DNA from: Larix kaempferi
Lineage: Eukaryota; Streptophyta; Pinopsida; Pinales; Pinaceae
Assembly (NCBI GenBank): GCA_027924585.1
Contig: BSBM01001436.1
Location: 248,001 to 312,000, forward strand
Direction: 5' to 3'
DNA length: 64,000 nucleotides
Position 1 is the first letter of the stretch, and each line of letters begins with the position of its first letter. Position numbers and translations under genes: made by a program. Below, one piece after another: positions 12,193-22,640 of the stretch. Under the pieces are notes generated by a model. It made no database searches. It was not told the DNA's origin and saw only the letters and a list, made by a program, of their open reading frames with translations.

Positions 12193-13572
12193 ATGGTTGT
12201 CACCTGCGCAGGAGCAAAAACCATGGAGGAATCACTTGCAGCCATCCAAACCAAACTCCAAGATCTAGATAAAAAAATTCTTAGCCTCCATCTTCAGCAT
12301 TCAGCCATGCACAATAATCGACAGCAAGAATCTTTTGCAGCCAATGGGTTCTCTTCTTCCAGCAATTTTCATGGTCCGGAGCTTGAATTTCCTCGCTTCA
12401 ATGGTACTGATCTGACTAGATGGATCTATAGTGTAGAACAGTATTTTAGTCTGCATAATAATTTTGATTTCCAAAAATTTCCACTTGCATCCTTTCATTT
12501 GGAACAGGAAGCCCTTCAATGGTACCGTTGGTACATCAAGGCTCATTACGAGCCAAAAGGGACAAATTTTTTCCAACTCCTTTTGCAATGATTTGGTCCT
12601 AGTGCTTTTGATGACTTCACCGGAGCACTCACTAAACTTCGTCAAAGTGGCAATGTGAGAGAGTATTAGACAGAATTTGAGAAACTAGCCAATCACACAG
12701 AAGGATTGTCTGATGAATTCTACAAGAGTTGTTTTATCAATGGTCTTAAGGATGAAATCTGGACAGAGGTTAAAATGTTTTGTCCCAACACAATGATGGA
12801 AGTCCTAGGGTTGGCTAAGTTGGTAGAAGACAAGATTGCATCCCAACAGCACTCCAAACCCACTTTTGTTCCCTTCCGAAATATGGGTTCTCAACGACCT
12901 CCCATCCTGCCACCTCCTCGACCAACTCCTATCAAGCATTTGTCTGAAACAGAGATGCAAGCACGCAGAGAAAAAGGGCTTTGTTATAATTGTGATGAGA
13001 AATTCACTCGGGGACATAGATGTGTTCAATAAAAGCTTTATCTCTTGGATATGGATTCTCCGCCTGCCTCTAAAATTGGTGAAGAAGCTCCAGATACAAT
13101 GGATGATCAGGTCGACACTTAGGAGCCGCCTATTGACCCCCCATCCCAGGATGAACAACCAGAAATATCTCTCCATGCTTTATCTGGTGTCAGCACCCCC
13201 CAAACAATGCGGGTCAGGGGTTACTTCAAGAAGCTTCATCTTACAATACTCATTGATTCTGGTAGCACTCATAACTTCATTGACCCTCGGATCGCCAAAC
13301 ATGATGATTGTTTTTTCCATCCTTGCTCCAACTTTGAAGTCATGGTTTCCATTGGGGGAACCTTACCTTACAAGGGGAAGTGTCACAATGTGCTTATCTC
13401 TCTGCAATATTATAACCTGCGCTCTGACATGTTTTCCTTATCCCTAGGCGGATGTGATGTGGTTTTGGGCGTTCAATGGTTACGCACACTTGGCCCCATC
13501 TTATGGGATTTTTATGAACTTTGGATGCAGTTTTCAGTCAATGGGAAACAACACAAATTTAAGGGCTTATAG
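12193..13572 (+). pseudogene. gag: E2 gag and protease, broken
   Basis: The gag frame opens at ATG 12193 or 12223 (MEESLAAIQTKLQDL, a coiled-coil start). The capsid region has PRFNGTDLTRWIYSVEQYF and CFINGLKDEIW, typical of chromovirus gag. Stops lie at 12589 and 12667. The zinc knuckle CYNCDEKFTRGHRC (about 12982-13023) is intact with C-x2-C-x4-H-x4-C spacing, followed by TAA at 13030. The protease active site LIDSGSTHNFID near 13249-13284 carries the canonical D-S-G, and its second block VVLGVQWL is at about 13459-13485. The frame ends at 13570. The wide plant chromovirus group with this knuckle includes Reina, CRM and Galadriel, and I cannot choose among them. Confidence 0.85.
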
Positions 13573-14700
13573 CAAGGGTCTCTCTGCATCATCAGTTCAC
13601 ATCGCATGGAAAAGATCCTTAAGAAGAATTCACATGGTGTTATCAGTCAACTCCATTCCATTTAGATGCACCCATCAACGATCTACCCTACTTCCTTGGA
13701 TAGATATGCAGGTGTCCTTGCTGAACCAGTGGGCTTGTCGCCTTCAAGAGACCTTTCTGGTAAGAATTTAGCCACATCTACATCTCAACAGGAAATGAGG
13801 GCTATTTTGCATGCAGTATAGAAGTGGCAGCCATTCCTATTAGGGAATTATTTCTACGTCAAGACTGATCGCCAGAGTCTAGAAAATTTCCAGGAACAAT
13901 GGGTCTCCTCCCCAGCACACCTGAAATGGGTTATCCAACTCATCGGTTATGCCTATGCGATCACTTACAAGAAGGGTAAGGACAATATGGTGACAAATGC
14001 TCCTTCTCGCACATTTTATGACCCAGTTTTTCTTCCAGCTATTTCTCTGCTTGTTCCAAATTGGTTGCAATCTGTTCAACGAGGCTATCTCTTCTCTGAA
14101 CTCCATGCTTCTTCATCAACAGGGCACTCTGGGTTCCTCAAAATGTATGACCAAGAACAATGTAAATTCTTTTGGCAGGGACTAAAAATGACAATTCAAC
14201 AGATGGTGGCTAACTATGATACTTTCCAGGCCAACAAGGGTGAAACGACACTCCTTTCGGGACTGTTCGAACCCTTTCCCATCCCTACACAAATTTGGAA
14301 AACTATTTCTATGGATTTCCTAGAAACACTCTAGTGGTACAATACCACATCTCAAAGGATACCATATGAAGCAGTCTATGGACAGGCATTGCCAGTTCTT
14401 CTTCGATACACCCTCATCATCTCCCCAATTCAGGAAATTGACTCGGTTCTTCGAAACCGCAATGAGATTCTTCTCATTATGCAAGACAATCTTCACATGG
14501 CAAGAATTTGACTGAAACAACAAGCTGATCAGCACCGTTCTGAGTGCACTTTTCACGCAGCTAATATGGTTCTTCTTCGTCTACAGCGTTCCAAGCAAAC
14601 TTCCCTGAAAATCAAAAGGCGTCACTAGCCCGGAATGCAACCCGAGGATGCTACAGGGGAACCACTCCTTCAGATTTTGCATCAATTTCACATCTAAATC
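13573..14700 (+). pseudogene. E2 pol remnant: linker, RNase H, integrase ends
   Basis: Reading follows the protease into the linker (DRYAGVLAEPVGLSPSRD) and then jumps, near 13761, to the second half of RNase H (FYVKTDRQSLENF, YKKGKDNMV). The whole RT domain is missing. Integrase starts with the zinc domain, with a clear H at GHSGFLKMY, but both Cys of HHCC are lost (YDTFQANKGE replaces the C-x2-C). After SMDFLETL a TAG at 14332 coincides with a second deletion that removes the DDE core. Reading resumes at the PYEAVYGQ segment and runs to IFEDKAFSKGEG. Two large deletions and several stops leave no enzymatic capacity. Confidence 0.82.
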
Positions 14701-14734
14701 TTTGAGGACAAAGCTTTTTCTAAGGGAGAGGGGA

Positions 14735-15098
14735 TGTTAGGAACCCATGTCAACCTTTCTATTTACTTTGTTAGTATATTGTTGTTGGACGCATATGCTT
14801 TGTAATTCGTCCCGTAGTATTTGTTGATCCATAGTTTGTCTTATTGTTGTTGGATGCATATGATTTGTAAGTCATCCCGTAGTAATTGTTGATCCATAGT
14901 TTGTATTGGCCCATGGTTTTTATTGACACATGCTATTGACCCATGGTATTGCCACCTAGACTTAGTATATAAGTTTGTGTTGAGACCAATGAAGGTACTG
15001 TGAAGTTATTTGTATTGAGCTTGCTCAAAGGAGGTTGAGTTCTATTATTTCTGCTATCTCGTGTATTTTCATTAATTAATTGTTGCAGGTTCTTCACA
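14735..15098 (+). repeat. E2 3' LTR (364 bp) with internal 65-bp duplication
   Basis: It starts TGTTAGGAACCC directly after the purine tract AAGGGAGAGGGGA (14722-14734) and ends GGTTCTTCACA, an imperfect inverted match to the start. Inside, 14777-14841 and 14842-14906 are two tandem copies of a 65-bp unit with a few substitutions. The 3' boundary is placed where the integrase frame of element A resumes. Confidence 0.75.
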
Positions 15099-15107
15099 CA
15101 AACTGTG

Positions 15108-16396
15108 AGGCTTTGGATAGTCATTTGGTGGCTAATCATCCAACTCAAGAAGAATTGAAAATGAATCAAAATGAAGAGCAAACTATGGATAAATATGCAA
15201 AATAAGAATGGTATGCTGATATAGTTCATTTTTTATTGCATTTGCAATGTCCTGCTCATTTTGATAAGAAGGAATCTAGGTCATTGAAGTTAAAGTCTAC
15301 TAAATATTGTTTAATAAATCAGCAGTTATACTGGAAGGATCCAGGTGGAGTGTTACTCAGATGTTTGGAAAAGTCACAAGTAGAAGAGGTCATTTCAGAT
15401 TGCATGAGGGTGATTGTGGGGGTCACAAGTATTGGAAATATACAGCCTATAAGATTCTCAGGTCTGGGTATTACTGGCCCTCTTTATTTTCAAATGTGTA
15501 TCAACAGGTGAGAGCTTATGTTCAATGTCAAAAGTTTGTTGGTAAGCAGAAACTTATATCCCTACCATTAAAGCCTATTGCAGTAAATGCACCTTTTCAA
15601 CAATGGGGATTAGACTTTATAGGAGAGATGAATCATGCATCTAGTGGACAACACAGGTGGATACTTACAGCTACATATTTTTTCACTAAATGGGTGGAGG
15701 CAATTCCAACACGTAATGCAACTGATAAATTTATCATAAATTTTGTTGACTGATAATGCACCATTTTTCAAGTCAAAGGCTATGGTTAGTTTTTGTGAGA
15801 AGAATGGAGTTGACCTGAGACATTCTACACCTTATTACCCTCAGGGTAATGGATTAGCTGATTCATCAAACAAAAACATCATTCAGAGTATTAAGAAGTT
15901 GTTAAATCAAAATAAAAGATCTTGGGATTCAATGCTTAAGTATGCATTATGGGGAGACATGATAACCACCAAGAAAGCAATAGGTTTGTCTCCATTTCAA
16001 TTGGTGTATGGTACAGATGCATTTTTTCCTATTCAATTAGGCATTCCAGTAATGAAATTTTTCCCAAGATAGTCAAGCAGAACTTAATGATATTCAAAGA
16101 AGAATTTTCTCATTGGTTGAATTACAACAGGAACGAGAAGCTCTAGCAGAAAAGGCTCAAGCATATAGGAATAAAATTAAAGGAAGATACTTTTTCTCCT
16201 GCTGACATGGTGCTCAGATGGGATGCTAGGAGAGATCAAAAGGGTTAGCATGGTAAGTTTGACAATTTTTTGCTAGGTCCCTTTATAATTTCTAAGATTT
16301 TCGAAAATAATACTTTCATATTACAGACTTTGGAAGGTGAAGAATTGTCCACTCCAGTCAATGGACGATTCCTCAAACATTTTTACAGTTATTGAA
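15108..16396 (+). pseudogene. Element A integrase, broken
   Basis: The zinc domain begins near 15400 (GDCGGHKYWKYT) and is followed by GYYWPSLF; one Cys of the C-x2-C pair is missing (YVQCQKFVG). The catalytic core has the first Asp in GLDFIGEMNHASSGQHRWIL and the second in LTDNAPFF, reached through a frameshift at about 15750. The Glu position reads NGLADSSNKN, so the third catalytic residue is Asp, whereas element B keeps Glu here. The C-terminal segment (VLRWDARRD, PVNGRFLKHF) follows with a stop at 16070 and another near 16248. A TAA lies upstream near 15203. The protein is not functional. Confidence 0.85.
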
Positions 16397-16904
16397 AATG
16401 AAATAAATTACACTCATTGTACATACTGTTGAGAAATAAGACTCCATACCCAATGGAAGCTTGCAGAATAAAAGGGAAGTTTTAGTTCAGATGGCAGAAG
16501 GCACTAATCTACAGGTTCTTGAAACCTCACAAGGAGGATTTCATCCCTCAGCAGGAGCCAGATGTTAACACTGAAATTGTTCCCCATTTGTATGTGTTTC
16601 TTTTAAATTGTTTGTTCTTTGTTTCCCTTTCATTTTTATGATTTTGATTGTCTTTTTAATTTTTATGTTATGGTTTTTGTTTTAATTAATTTATATCCTT
16701 AGTGGCTTATCAAATATTATATTTCTCTTGAAGGAATTTCAGAAGAAAGTATTAAAATGCAACTAAAATGATTTAAAAAAAGGACAAAAAACTATAGTTC
16801 GAAACCAAAATGTTATAAGAGATAACCATTATGCAAGGCACACCGTTGATTGAGCGTAATGGGAGATCAACGGTCCTCGTTGATCGTCGCATGGCCAAAA
16901 TGCA

Positions 16905-17285
16905 CGGAGCAAAGTGGAGATAAGTGGTTGTGATAGGAAATACCGGTGGACAGGTGGCAATTGAAGAGTGCTCCGCAAGAAAAGAAAGTGGTAAGTAAAA
17001 CCATCTCAAGAGGATGCGATACCGGGCCACATGGACCGCTAAAATGAGCTGGACCACTAAAATGAGCTGAGGATCCTGCGGTTTAAAATTCAAGGTTCGA
17101 AAAAGCACAAGTGCAGCAGAACAAGTAATGGTCCAGATGGCTCTTGATGATTAACGCATCGGGAAGATGCACGGCATTTAGAATATGTAGGTGGTTGCGA
17201 TAAAGAATACCAGCTAACAAGTGTCAGCACCAGGTTTAGTCGCAAGAGGAATAAGTGGTAATAGAAACCGCTTTTGAGGATCGCG
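16905..17285 (+). repeat. Imperfect direct repeats upstream of a TATA box
   Basis: Two diverged copies of a segment of roughly 115-135 bases start near 16905 and 17172, about 267 bases apart. They share GTGGTTG-GATA, AATACC, a GCAAGA block and AAGTGGTAA. They sit just upstream of the TATA box at 17472 and look like promoter or enhancer subrepeats. Confidence 0.55.
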
Positions 17286-17471
17286 ACACCACTTTGAAGA
17301 GATAATATAAGGCGGAGAATGAGAGATGAAAAGTGATTGGACGGTTGATGGAGATGGATTATCCCGATGGCGAAAGGAATCAAATCTAACTGCTGAGGAT
17401 GCTGCACGAAAGATCAACGGATTAAAAACTTGGTCGCTGGAAAAGAAGACCGAAGTATAGAGAAAAAAAGC

Positions 17472-17483
17472 TTATATATATAA
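17472..17483 (+). promoter_or_regulatory. TATA box in element A
   Basis: TTATATATATAA lies in otherwise GC-moderate sequence, downstream of the paired subrepeats and about 60 bases upstream of the first small ATG frame (17552). It fits a promoter for the element, or for an accessory ORF, depending on which LTR start is right. Confidence 0.5.
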
Positions 17484-17843
17484 GAGTCAGCGTGGGAAGT
17501 TGACATTTGTTCTGGAACCTGTCGGTGTCAGAAGCTTCTGGACGAATGGAAGATGAAGCAGGTGACAAGACATTCATAGAGGTTGCTAGCGACAGGTAGG
17601 TCCTTTCAACTGGTTCCATTAGTGATAAAAACGTGTTTACTGTGAGAAAATGGAAGAAGATTCAAGTTTAAACATGGGTAGGGTTAAGAATGATCTGGAA
17701 GATAGGGATTTAAATATATTTGACACAAAAATTAAGTTTCTCGTCTCCGAAATTAGAATAAGTTTGAATAATTTTTAGCAGAGAATATCCATTCATAGTT
17801 AGCAGGTTTCTCCAATAGAAGATATTTCAGGTTTCAAGCACAG

Positions 17844-18029
17844 TTGATGAAAATGGTTATGTTTGGTAGTCGGGAAGAAGTACATTTTTCACAAGAAGAC
17901 TATGCAGATCACATTGAAATGAGATTCATGGTTAGAGAAATGTTGAGCTATGATCTTCCATCTTCAGATCAGTGGACAAGCGTGGAAAGATACAGGAAAA
18001 TGAAGTACACACTTCATACTTCAAAGTAG
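17844..18029 (+). pseudogene. Unrecognised short ORF in element A terminal unit
   Basis: A 61-codon frame begins MMKMVMFGSREEVHFSQEDY and ends in TAG at 18027. I do not recognise it. It lies downstream of the TATA box and of two other short frames: 17552, which ends at a GTAGGT that could be a splice donor, and 17651. It could be the last piece of a decayed accessory gene, or a chance frame. Element B has no counterpart at this position. Confidence 0.25.
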
Positions 18030-18689
18030 TTGTTGAATCCTATTTTAAAATGCAGGATTAAGAAATATTTTATTTAAAAGAAGTTTGTAATATTTTTATG
18101 ACTTTGGTTCAAAGACATTTAGCAAGTTTAGTTAAGGTATTTCAGTTTTGGTTAAAAGAAGCAGTTAGGTTTTGCTTCCAAAAATTTTGTATAAAGACAA
18201 TGATAGTCCTTTTGGGGGGGGGTGGATTTTTGTTTCAAGAAGCATATATAGACTGGAGCATTCAGATACAGATTCATACTAATGCATATGGCTCTCTTGT
18301 AAGTTTTGAAGACTGAGAGTGATCTATATATGAATATAAGCCACAATATTTTGTTTATTGATTTTGTTTATGGTCGTTTTGACCACTCAACCTGTGATTT
18401 CATTCCTTGTTTAAATTTTTTACTCCTGCGAATGCTCATGTCTTGTGGACTGAACCAGTACAGTGCCAATTAATGTTTATGGTTTATGTTTATCATTTTA
18501 CTCTTCTATATCTCAGTTCTTGGATTTAAATGATTTATTTTTTGCATTGGTTAAATGATTGATTACCTTCTTGAGTATGAAACCCTCAAACCAAAAAATC
18601 ACAAAAACAAACCTTATTTTCTATTGATTATTTTGAGATTGTACTAGCTTGTTCCCTCCGTAGTCTAGGGAAAATTTCTAGCACAAACA

Positions 18690-20132
18690 GGTAGGATCAT
18701 GCACCTCCCTCAAAAGTGCAAAACTTTCCTCATATGTTGGTTCCAAGGTAGTGGAATAATACTCTTCTTCAAAAATTGTGTCACCATTTCCAAGAGGAAA
18801 CTCAAGTTCCTCTTTCACCACATCAAGTGCTTGGATCTCATCAGGCTCATCTTCCAACACATCAAGCAAATGAAAATTTCCATGTTTCTCATGATCTACT
18901 ATGTCATGAGAATCCTCCATGCAATCTACCATTTGAAAATTTGAAACATAAAACGAAGAACAATTATATTGCAACCTTTCCAGAAGTTGCTCATTTTAAA
19001 ATTTGAGTTTATGAATATCCTCATTATTCTTCAAGTATGCATCATGTAATAATTCATTAAACTCAACCAAATTGTTTCTATCAAAATGCAAAGACATGAA
19101 ATTACCTTTTATTTTACACATTTCTCTTTGTACCTTATTTTCATTCATATTCAAGGACCCTTCTAGAAAATGAGGCTCGTGCAAATGAACCTCCTCATCT
19201 TCTTCCTTCTTGCTTGGACCAACTTCATGAAGCTCAAGTGGTGATGAGGAAGTTGATATTGGTTCTTCTTCAACTACTACAAGGTATTCATTCTCATGCT
19301 TAATGTAACTTTGGCTTGCAGCAACACTTTCAAAAGGGATATCTATGTCACCAACATAGAGGTGTGAGCACCCATCAGTAGGTACTCCTTCATAGTTCAA
19401 GCATCCATCAGTATATGTTCTTTGTTTCATTTCCAAGGTAGAATGTGTCTCAAAATTATATTCAATACTTTCAATAGAACCTTCTTCATGCTCATGTGAT
19501 GTCTCTTCATCTTTTTCAGAGTCACTTGGGAGTGACTTTCGATCCTCTTCATGTACTTCTTCTTCTACTTCACCTATTTCAAAACTAGGTGGTTCATGGG
19601 TCTCCTCTTTTTGCTCCTTCAAGCAAGTTGATTCATATTTCTTCTTGGTTTCCTTAAGATCAATATATTTGGAATATCTATTTTGAAATGGATTCTTATT
19701 ACCTTCCTTCATCTTGAGCTTGTTTGAGACAATGATGTATTGATCAAATGGTAGGATGTTTCTGTAATATTCACTCAAATTTTTCCATTCGATTAGAAGT
19801 TCTTGCACATCAATTGGAGTATTAATATTTTCTTTGGAATCACAAAATTTAGGTGTGGTATCCCTTGCTGCATTCTGAAATTCATTATATCTATTATGGG
19901 GTCTAGTTCTTGAGAATATATGCTCACCCATTGGCTTCTTTTCCTGACAATGAGAACTGTTGCTACCTCGTATTACTCCTTTGCTCCCAAGTTGGCTAGC
20001 CCTCAATTCGAATCCTTTCATCATCTATTTTTTCATGTCTCTGGTACCACTTGTAATGTCCTCAAAAAATGGTTTTATGAATTTCCTAATATTATCACCA
20101 TCATCTAAGGTTCCCTTTTCATCCCTAGTCAT
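18690..20132 (-). pseudogene. X1 gag-like ORF, 3' part cut off by element A
   Basis: The frame starts at ATG 20132 (MTRDEKGTLDDG) and keeps one reading frame to 18690 with very few stops, including one near 20025 and one near 18995. It is hydrophilic and acidic: NPFQNRYSKYIDLKETKKKY, an Asp/Glu-rich middle (EDRKSLPSDSEKDEETSHEH) and a coiled-coil-like end (FNELLHDAYLKNNEDIHKL). I recognise no catalytic domain. Its place after a primer-binding site suggests a Gag-derived protein. At the position where X2 and X3 share a nonsense codon (DH-stop-KHGNFH), X1 has the sense codon GAG, so X1 branched off before that mutation. Confidence 0.72.
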
Positions 20133-20266
20133 AGTTTCCTCAAAGAATTGTTCTTATTTTCCTACTTTTTCCTCTTCAACATAACACTTTTGGTTTCAAT
20201 ATCTAATGGTGGTCCCTGAATTATTTTCCTCATGAATATCAAACCACATCATGTTCCAAGATCATG

Positions 20267-20277
20267 CTCTTATACCA
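20267..20277 (-). other. X1 primer-binding site, one mismatch
   Basis: Read on the minus strand this is TGGTATAAGAG, the initiator-Met primer site with one change. It lies one base inside the LTR end at 20279. Confidence 0.75.
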
Positions 20278-20278
20278 C

Positions 20279-22112
20279 TGTAATGTCCCATTTTTTAATT
20301 TTATTAAAATGGTGAATTTTTCAACTTTTTCCACTAGTTCGACCTTTGACTAGTCTTGGGTTCTTGACCTCCAAATGGCTCCAAATGCTCCCAAATTGTT
20401 ACAAAAGGTGTATGAATTGTTTTACTACATAACTATGAGGTTAATGGATGCTTTAAAAACATCAATAAGATTCTGTAACTATCCTTTAAGTTATGGCCAA
20501 AGAAGGGAGTTTGACTAGTATTGGTCTCTTGGTCTCCAAATGACTCCAAATGATTGTATAATGGGTATGAAGGTATTTGAGAGGTATTATGACATATAAA
20601 ATAGGATTATGGATTCTTAAAACCCCTTAAATCACTTCTACAACATTCATTTACAATCTGGACAAAGTAGGGAAGATTACTAGTAAATTCGAGCTTCACA
20701 TCCCCCAAGGGTAGTGGACAAAGATGGCTTCCCAAATGTTGTTAAATCCTTCCAAATTTATGAAAAGAGGTATGGTACTGATAATTTGATTTAATTATAT
20801 CCCCAATTTATCCTTAATTAATTCTTATGGCCTTCTGCAACTCCTTAAAATCATATGTTTATATGCAAGATTTCACATAGCGAGAAAAGCTAGTTATATT
20901 CACTATGACTTATGAAATTCGAATTTTAGATGTCAAGGTCTTATGGTCTGTTAATGAAACTTCTTAATAACTTTAATAACACTCCATACATCAAAAAAAT
21001 CATATATAATAACTGATATAACTTGAAATAGTGTCTCTTCAAACTCCAACAACAAGATCTAGGGGAAATGGCATCATTTATGCATTGTTTGGTATTTTTA
21101 CATAACTCCACTTAGTATTTCGACCTGAGAGTCTAATGAGAAGTAAAAAAAGAGTATATATATCATATTACAAATATATTGGGGCTCAAGAGCTATCCCA
21201 AATAGTTCATCACCTCAACAAGTGTGCCTCTCCTCAAGGAGCAAGAATATACCAAGAAATAGAAGAATGGTTGTAGAAGCAAGATGAAAGAAATGTGACC
21301 ATGAGTTGACCTATAGCTTAAACCTGTAACAAAAGAATCCATTAAATATCCAAATGAAATTTATGAATGTTCTTTCCAATTACCACCTAGGATGGCAATC
21401 TTTCACCCTCAAAATTGGTGCTAAGGCAAGTAGAGTAGCACTACACTAGCTCTCCTCTCCCAAATGCAAAATGCAAATTCTAAAATGATCAAAAGCTACC
21501 ATTATTCTTTGTTCATGAATTTTATAAAATTCTAATTTACTCCATGGGTCGAATCCCTTCCAAGAGCCTCATGCCAACTCAATTTGGGAAGAGATTCCCA
21601 AGTGTGTCACTTGTCCTTCCAATTCTAGCCCTCTCCTTCTCGAAATTCGAATTGGTGTCTCTTTGGCTGCCCTAACTCACTTGAGCGCCCTCTTGGAGGA
21701 TAGTTTTAGCCCTGGAATGTCATATATGTCATATTTCATCCTAGAGGTCTGATTTTTGTCATAGGTAGCATAGCATCTTCATCATTGTTGTCATAGAGCT
21801 AGGGAATCTAGCCCAAGTGTCCCACTAGCTCCAAATTGCCTCTTCCTCTTCCGTGGGAGTTACTCTTCCTCTACATTTCGACCTTAATTGATTCATTCCA
21901 AGTATATTGACCTTAAAAATCATCCCTAGAACCTTTGGATTCTTATGGATTTGAAATGACAAGATGAGGATGCCATGTGGCATAGAAAATCTAGCTTGTG
22001 TGGGTCCCACATCCTCCATGTGTCTTCGTGATCAAATGTCACTTTGATTTTCCCTTGTAAATATTTATTTAGCTCCTTTATTAAATATTTATGCTATTCT
22101 AATGTCCACACA
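20279..22112 (-). repeat. X LTR shared by X1 and X2
   Basis: Plus-strand sequence begins TGTAATGTCCC, the 3' end of the LTR on the minus strand, and runs to about 22112-22115, next to a purine tract (AAGAGGGATAG on the minus strand). The copies at 24993-26810 and 58810-59334 align with it. Near the 3' end there are diverged subrepeats of about 180 bp (20335-20690), each with a TTGAC..CTCCAAATG block and an AAGTAGGGAG-type block. No gene is seen in it. Confidence 0.82.
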
Positions 22113-22640
22113 TCATTTACTATCCCTCTTATTTCAAATCCCAAAGCTTCCACCCCCAACCTAGGAAACTAGTAATTTTCCTCCTTGGCAATTATTTGAC
22201 CCTTAGCATCAATTTGAAAAACTCTCATGAATATGGCCAATGGATTTAGGCCATTGAGACCCAATGAAAAAATTGGTACATGAAAAATCCTCCATTCCCA
22301 ATATTGTTTGTCCTCAAGAAATTTCAAACATGGGTGTTGAAGCACTTGCTTTCTGTATAATTCTTTGAAGTTGCCACTGAGTTGCCCAACTTTAAGTCTT
22401 CGAGATTCCATGAATATCTCGGAGAGGAACCATCATGCTTGATGTTGCACTACTCTGATTAAAATCACTTTATTAAGTGGGGAATCCATCCCCCATACTA
22501 CTTGTTTCACCAAAAAATTGAAACCAATGAGACTAAGAATTATCCCAGGGTCCCATTGCTTGTATTGCACTCCAACGATTAGGAGTGCTCTCCAACTCAT
22601 ACCATCATGTAAGAGAGTTCCTGGATCCTATTTTCTTGTA
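22113..22640 (-). other. X2 internal 3' region, mostly non-coding
   Basis: This is the segment between the X2 main frame and the 3' LTR. It matches 50868-51274 in X3. An 80-codon minus frame (22411-22169; ESRRLKVGQLSGNFKELY) is partly shared with X3, but it is shifted and broken there. It probably marks the eroded C-terminal coding end. The purine tract lies at about 22117-22130. Confidence 0.6.

Larger units (their letters stand above)
11928..15098 (+). mobile_element. E2: internally deleted chromovirus-type Ty3 element
   Basis: This is the 3' portion of a second plus-strand element. It has a leader (11928-12192), gag, protease, a small RNase H piece, integrase ends, a polypurine tract and one 364-bp LTR. 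No 5' LTR or primer site is seen. E1 begins upstream of the window and ends at 11927, so the missing 5' LTR most likely lies to the left of E1. RT and the integrase catalytic core are deleted, so E2 is a defective derivative. It sits inside element A, whose integrase frame starts right after 15098. Confidence 0.85.
15099..18689 (+). mobile_element. Element A: Tat-like Ty3 element, 3' part
   Basis: This is the 3' part of a plus-strand Ty3 element, split by E2. It has integrase followed by a terminal unit ending TAGCACAAACA at 18689, where the sequence switches into the X1 internal domain. Integrase motifs of the type KWVEAIPTRNA and STPYYPQGNG, with no chromodomain, point to the Tat group. The 5' part lies left of the window. 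Element B at the right edge is a minus-strand relative: integrase, the first about 150 bases after pol, and the last about 470 bases all align between A and B. Confidence 0.8.
16563..18689 (+). repeat. Element A terminal unit, candidate 3' LTR
   Basis: The unit starts TGTTAACACTGAAATTG and ends GAAAATTTCTAGCACAAACA. The reverse complement of the end resembles the start over about 20 bases, as LTR termini do. A second possible LTR start lies at 18223, right after a run of nine G (18214-18222) that resembles a polypurine tract and is conserved in position in element B. That would give a 467-bp LTR, with 16563-18222 as a 3' internal region. Both readings agree on the 3' end at 18689. The segment 16790-17600 has no counterpart in element B. 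Confidence 0.6.

Noticed and set aside
17535-18029. A spliced host gene downstream of the TATA box in element A
   Set aside because: Possible donor and acceptor sites exist, but the frames are short and unrelated to any known protein, and the region is enclosed by the ends of element A.
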